Origin: CAG-791 sp964386925
GTDB lineage: Bacteria; Bacillota; Clostridia; Lachnospirales; Lachnospiraceae
Length of the DNA stretch: 35,274 bases
NCBI GenBank assembly: GCA_964386925.1
Contig: CAYLUU010000011.1
Span: 1 to 35,274, forward strand
Reading direction: 5' to 3'
Part shown: positions 31,406 to 35,274 of the stretch, one piece after another
Layout: each line of letters begins with the position of its first letter
How positions within the stretch are numbered: position 1 is the stretch's first letter
Made by a program: the position numbers and the translations under genes
Notes under the pieces: model-generated
Told to the model about the DNA's origin: nothing
The model's input: the letters and a program-made list of their open reading frames with translations, nothing else
The model's database searches: none

Positions 31406-34252
31406 ATGCTGTTACGAACGGTAGTAAGCAAACAAAAAGCGGCGATTGCCGTGATCCTCTGCGCTTTTCTGATGGCGCTGGCAACGATCTGGCCGATGCG
31501 GCTGTATCACGAGGAGCACGCCTATGCCTCCGGCTTGGAGCCGACCTATTCCACAGAGGCCGTGACGGAGGAACAGGATGCCGGCGAATATTTTGTCGCC
31601 CAATACCGGCACCTGCAGACGCTGAAGTTCTATGTGCAGTCGGTGAAGACCGGCGAACAGGCCGAGTTTCAGCTCTTCCATGTGGAGGAGAACGGGGCAA
31701 TGACGCTGACGGCAGAAGAAACGGTGGAGCTGCCGAAAGAGTATCCGGCCTATGCGGTGGTGTCTGTGGATGCCGACATGATCACCGGGGATACGTATGT
31801 TTACACGGTGCGCGGCGTGGAAGGGAGCAGCTTTACCGTTGGCTGCGAATCCCAGACGGAGGCGCTGGCAACCGGAAAGGCACCGCTGTATCAGCTCGGC
31901 TTCTATTATGACAGCGGGGTGGAGGACATGGCAGTCAAGACCAGTGTCACTTACCGGGTACCGGAGTCGAAGGGACCGTCCATTCTGCGCAGCATGGTAT
32001 ATTTCCTGCTGGCAGCCGCTGCCATTGCCATCGTTCGACTTATTGGGAGACGGCAGAATAAGGGCAATGCTGCGTCCGGGTCTGTCACCACGCTGCTGCG
32101 CGTGCTCCAATTCACATTGACGCCGGTGATCCTCGTTGTCTTCGGTCTGGCCTTTCTTGCAGTGTGGCCGGGGAAGCTCTTCGATGGACGTGTGCTGGAT
32201 ATCCTGATTTATGAAGCGGGAATTGTGATCGGCGGGGCATTCCTTCTGTACGGGCTGTGGCATCGGAGAGTGGGGGCGGCATACAGCGGGACCAACACAC
32301 TTGTTACGAGTGGAATTGCGGAGGTTTCCGGGAACGGGATCCGTGTTGCGGCGGAGTCTGCCGCAGGGACGGCGGTGCGCAGAGGAACGTGCTGGCACTG
32401 GGGAATCATTGTCTGCATCGCCTTGATCCTGGATCGCAGCGCGGTCTATATGAATGCAACCAACGATTATGTACATGATGCCTCCATGCACTGGATTGTG
32501 GCACTCTTGTGCGTCATTGTGCTCCTTATGGGAGACATTGCTTCGAATTGCAGCCTTGCAGCGAACCTGGTTGGGATTGTTTCTATTGTGTCGGCAGCGG
32601 TCTATTGCGCCGGCAGCTGCGTGGGTGCGGAGGATGCAGAGGCTGCCTGGAAGAATGGCGTGATCATTTCCCGGAGCGTTGCCTGTGCGCTGGCAGCCAT
32701 TGCGGTGACCGCGACCATTGTTATGCTGATAGACCGGGTTCGAAGCGGGAGAAAGCCGGGAGCGGGTATCTGCCGGAGTCTGATGATCCCGGTGGCGGCG
32801 CTGGCCGGCTGGATGCTGGTTTTCCGGAATACGAGACTGTGGATCCCGTTGATGATCGGGATGTGGCTTCTGTTCTATGTGAAGTATCGGTACTGGGAGG
32901 GGCGGAGCTTCCTTTTGGAGGATCTGTGTAAGGGTGTGCTGCTGGATTTTGTCTGCAAGATGATCTACTGCATGCTGCATCGGTATTATCTGGCGTACCT
33001 GTACAGCCGGTTCTCGATGCATTTCCACACGCCGACGGTGACTGCCTATTATCTGATTGTGGCCTGCGCGGCGTCCATTACGCTGTTCGTATGGCGGCTT
33101 CGCAAGGTCAGCGGTCAGCGCCTGTCCGTGAAGCTGGCAGGAACCTGGAAGGAAGCCGGCCTCATGGGCATGTCCTGCTCCTATATGATCATGAGCCTTA
33201 CCCGGTCGGGCATTGGTGTGATGGCTGTCATGCTGCTGATTGCAGCCTTCTATCTGGGAAACTACCGGGTAGGATATCGGCGGGAGCTGCCGGAGGATGC
33301 TGCCGATGGAATGGAAGGAGACAGAGAACAGTCGGCTGAGGATGCAGGGCGTGTTGCGAGAAGCTATGTGCCGAAATTCTCTGTCGCGGTTCGCCTGAAG
33401 ACAGGTGTGCTGACACTGCTGACCTTCCTGCTCATTCTCTGCCTTAGCTTCCCGGTGGCCTTCACCGGGCAGCGGCTGATCTCTACCGTGTATGCGCATC
33501 CGGAGCGTTTCGAGGATCTGGAGCCCTATGATGACTGGGTGCTGCGGAATGTGACGTGGAACTGCACAGCGTTCATGAACATCGAGATTTTCATTCGGGA
33601 TTTCGGCGACCGGATTATCGGCGGAGAGATCGGATCGAAGATTTACTACGGCAATGACTGGTATATTCCGCAGGGGTATCGCACGGCGGATGCCGGCGGG
33701 GTACCGGATGAAACAAAAGAGTATGCCGGAGTGTTGGCTGCGGATGCGGAAAATGCTGCATCGGAAGCGGCATTGAATACGGAGAATGCGAAGGCTTCGG
33801 CAACGGCCGGGCTGATGCTCCTAACGAGCCAGGCAGAGCTCGAGGATGGCTCCATTGATACCGGAGATCTGTCCAATGGCAGAATCGGGCTGTTCGTGGC
33901 CTACATCAAGGAGCTGAACCTGACAGGACACGATGAGATGGGCGTTCTGATGCAGAATGGAAGCATGGCAGTGCATGCCCATAATATCTTCCTGCAGACA
34001 GCCTATGACTGCGGCATTCCGGCCGGCGTTCTGCTCCTGATCGCGGTGTGCGGCATGGCCCTGGCGGGGCTTCGCTATGCAAGGCGAAAAGGCACAAAGG
34101 ATAATTACGCACTGCTGCCGTTTCTCCTGACCATTGGATTCGGATTGACGGGAATGGTGGAGTGGATCTTCCATTTCAGCAATCCGTACACCATTGCCAT
34201 GCTGTTTGCACTGGCACCGATTCTGTTCCCGGAAAAGGAGACTGACAGATGA
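31406..34252 (+). CDS. O-antigen-ligase/polymerase-like membrane protein
   Basis: A 948-residue membrane protein. After a first helix (about residues 10-32) comes an extracellular beta-rich domain of about 150 residues (VAQYRHLQTLKFYVQSV...), then about twelve helices. In the second half LTRSGIGVMAVMLL and a large outside loop (about residues 700-850) ending in HAHNIFLQTAYDCGI match the Wzy_C/WaaL-type domain, in which the H(S/A)HN motif is a hallmark. Such enzymes join or transfer lipid-linked glycans outside the membrane. The loop has an Ala-rich low-complexity insert (NAASEAALNTENAKASATA). The ATG at 31406, preceded by AAAGG, is preferred to GTG 31388. Its stop overlaps the next start (ATGA). 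Confidence 0.82.
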   Translation: MLLRTVVSKQKAAIAVILCAFLMALATIWPMRLYHEEHAYASGLEPTYSTEAVTEEQDAGEYFVAQYRHLQTLKFYVQSVKTGEQAEFQLFHVEENGAMTLTAEETVELPKEYPAYAVVSVDADMITGDTYVYTVRGVEGSSFTVGCESQTEALATGKAPLYQLGFYYDSGVEDMAVKTSVTYRVPESKGPSILRSMVYFLLAAAAIAIVRLIGRRQNKGNAASGSVTTLLRVLQFTLTPVILVVFGLAFLAVWPGKLFDGRVLDILIYEAGIVIGGAFLLYGLWHRRVGAAYSGTNTLVTSGIAEVSGNGIRVAAESAAGTAVRRGTCWHWGIIVCIALILDRSAVYMNATNDYVHDASMHWIVALLCVIVLLMGDIASNCSLAANLVGIVSIVSAAVYCAGSCVGAEDAEAAWKNGVIISRSVACALAAIAVTATIVMLIDRVRSGRKPGAGICRSLMIPVAALAGWMLVFRNTRLWIPLMIGMWLLFYVKYRYWEGRSFLLEDLCKGVLLDFVCKMIYCMLHRYYLAYLYSRFSMHFHTPTVTAYYLIVACAASITLFVWRLRKVSGQRLSVKLAGTWKEAGLMGMSCSYMIMSLTRSGIGVMAVMLLIAAFYLGNYRVGYRRELPEDAADGMEGDREQSAEDAGRVARSYVPKFSVAVRLKTGVLTLLTFLLILCLSFPVAFTGQRLISTVYAHPERFEDLEPYDDWVLRNVTWNCTAFMNIEIFIRDFGDRIIGGEIGSKIYYGNDWYIPQGYRTADAGGVPDETKEYAGVLAADAENAASEAALNTENAKASATAGLMLLTSQAELEDGSIDTGDLSNGRIGLFVAYIKELNLTGHDEMGVLMQNGSMAVHAHNIFLQTAYDCGIPAGVLLLIAVCGMALAGLRYARRKGTKDNYALLPFLLTIGFGLTGMVEWIFHFSNPYTIAMLFALAPILFPEKETDR

Positions 34253-35274
34253 GGCGGCGAAAAGATCTTTTCTTAGCTGTGATCTATGGGGGATGCCTGT
34301 CGGCGGCACTGCTGCTGGGGAATATGTTGAAAACGAAGGGAGCTCTCTCGGCAGTGTCCGGGCAGGAGCTCCTGTGGCTTATTCTGCGGTGGATGATCTT
34401 TGCAGCTCTGGCCATGCTCGCCTGGTACGGGATGGAACAGGGGAGCACTGGCGCAGATCCGGAAACTGTCTCGGTGACAAAGGGAAGAAGGAATATCCTG
34501 CGGAGGAGCCTTACCGGCAGATGGAGATGGCTGGGGGTATGGCTTGTCTTTTTCCTGATACAGCTCGTCTCGCTGCTCGCAGTGTACCCGGGGTTCTTCG
34601 TCTACGATGCAGCAGAGGAGCTGGCTATGGTGGAGACGAGGACATTCTCCACACATCATCCGCTGCTCCATGTGCTGCTCCTGGGGGGCTCTATTCTGGC
34701 AGTCCACAAGGTGACCGGCTCCTATAATCTGGGTATTTTCTGCTATATGCTGTTCCAGATGGCGGTGATGGATGCGGTGTTCGCGGCCCTTATTCGAGAG
34801 ATGGAGCATGGGAAGATCGTAATGCGGGGGAGCGTTTCTGGAGAAGCCGGCGCCGCGAATGGCGAGGGAACCCCGGCAGAGGAACAGGGCACGGCAGGAG
34901 CTAAGTGCAGCGGAAAATGGTCCGGGATACAGATCTTCGGAATTCTGTGGCTCGCCTTCTGCCCGGTGGTGACGATGTTCGTGCTGTGCAGCTGCAAGGA
35001 TGGCCTGTTCGCTGCGGCGCTTTTGATGATGACGATGTACCTGAAACGGATTCTGTGCGGCAGAGCGTGGGGAACGGCACAGGGAGCGAATGACGAGTCT
35101 GCGAAGGAGGTACAGAGTCAGAGTCGGAGAGACCGGATTGGATTCGTTGTCTCCGGAACCCTGATGATGCTCCTTCGCAACAACGGTGTGTATGCCTATG
35201 CGGTGTTCGTGGTGATAATCGGTGCGGCGGGCCTTGTCAGATGGATTCGCTCTGCAATGGCATCGCATGAAGGC
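34249..35274 (+). CDS. DUF6020-like polytopic membrane protein (partial, 5' part)
   Basis: The frame runs 342 codons to the window edge without a stop. It has helices at about residues 8-25, 39-60, 97-115, 146-165 and 225-245. The loop after the third helix reads YPGFFVYDAAEELAMVETR and continues FSTHHPLLHVLLLGG, a pattern that I associate with DUF6020 membrane proteins, believed to be GT-C-like. A hydrophilic insert (about residues 185-220) is rich in Gly, Ala and Glu. The ATG overlaps the preceding stop by four bases (ATGA) and AAGGAG lies nine bases upstream, so it is co-translated with the ligase-like gene. The function is inferred from the cluster only. Confidence 0.82.
   Translation, partial: MRRRKDLFLAVIYGGCLSAALLLGNMLKTKGALSAVSGQELLWLILRWMIFAALAMLAWYGMEQGSTGADPETVSVTKGRRNILRRSLTGRWRWLGVWLVFFLIQLVSLLAVYPGFFVYDAAEELAMVETRTFSTHHPLLHVLLLGGSILAVHKVTGSYNLGIFCYMLFQMAVMDAVFAALIREMEHGKIVMRGSVSGEAGAANGEGTPAEEQGTAGAKCSGKWSGIQIFGILWLAFCPVVTMFVLCSCKDGLFAAALLMMTMYLKRILCGRAWGTAQGANDESAKEVQSQSRRDRIGFVVSGTLMMLLRNNGVYAYAVFVVIIGAAGLVRWIRSAMASHEG

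Noticed and set aside
31412..33499. A 695-codon open frame on the minus strand, and similar long frames at 8118-9524 and 14374-15858
   Set aside because: They lie opposite genes with clear domains, have compositions typical of antisense frames (His/Arg/Gln-rich), no ribosome sites and no recognisable motifs. They arise from the codon bias of the real genes.

Overview
The window looks like chromosomal DNA of a strictly anaerobic, moderately GC-rich Firmicute, most likely Lachnospiraceae or a close Clostridia relative. This is inferred from an oxygen-sensitive class III ribonucleotide reductase with its activase, a monomeric-type [FeFe]-hydrogenase next to an NADPH-oxidoreductase fusion, strong AGGAGG-type ribosome sites, GTG/TTG starts, and a MarR plus heterodimeric ABC exporter module. 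No rRNA, tRNA, CRISPR array, phage gene or intact insertion sequence was seen.

Left part (1-7.35 kb): the 3' end of an unknown gene, a convergent ADP-ribosylglycohydrolase, a lipoprotein, and a decayed copy of the glycohydrolase 3' end. A soluble hybrid histidine kinase, a small four-helix membrane protein and a DUF6765/DUF308-like gene pair follow.

Middle (7.38-23.9 kb): a self-contained marR-abc-abc operon has a near-textbook promoter embedded in a 17-nt inverted-repeat operator. A rhodanese-TtcA fusion lies on the opposite strand. Anaerobic metabolism genes follow: nrdD and nrdG, separated by a terminator, and a two-gene operon of a NuoF-tail/GltD-like fusion overlapping hydA. Next come a UvrD/PcrA-like helicase, a HipB-like regulator without a HipA partner whose start codon lies in a perfect 17-bp inverted repeat, and a nicotinamidase-like hydrolase.

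Right part (24.0 kb to the end): seven genes on one strand form a cell-surface glycan cluster. It contains two large GT-C-like membrane proteins, a WecE-type sugar aminotransferase, a GNAT acetyltransferase, a GtrB/ArnC-type polyprenyl-phosphate glycosyltransferase, an O-antigen-ligase-like protein and a DUF6020 protein cut by the window edge. The simplest reading is synthesis of dTDP-4-(acet)amido-4,6-dideoxygalactose, transfer to a lipid carrier, and flipping or transfer outside the membrane. The nucleotide-sugar precursor genes are not in the window.

Intergenic spaces repeatedly hold imperfect palindromic repeats in at least three sequence families. One 152-bp copy has terminal inverted repeats and TA borders like a miniature transposable element. 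These repeats are the most striking structure not explained by genes.
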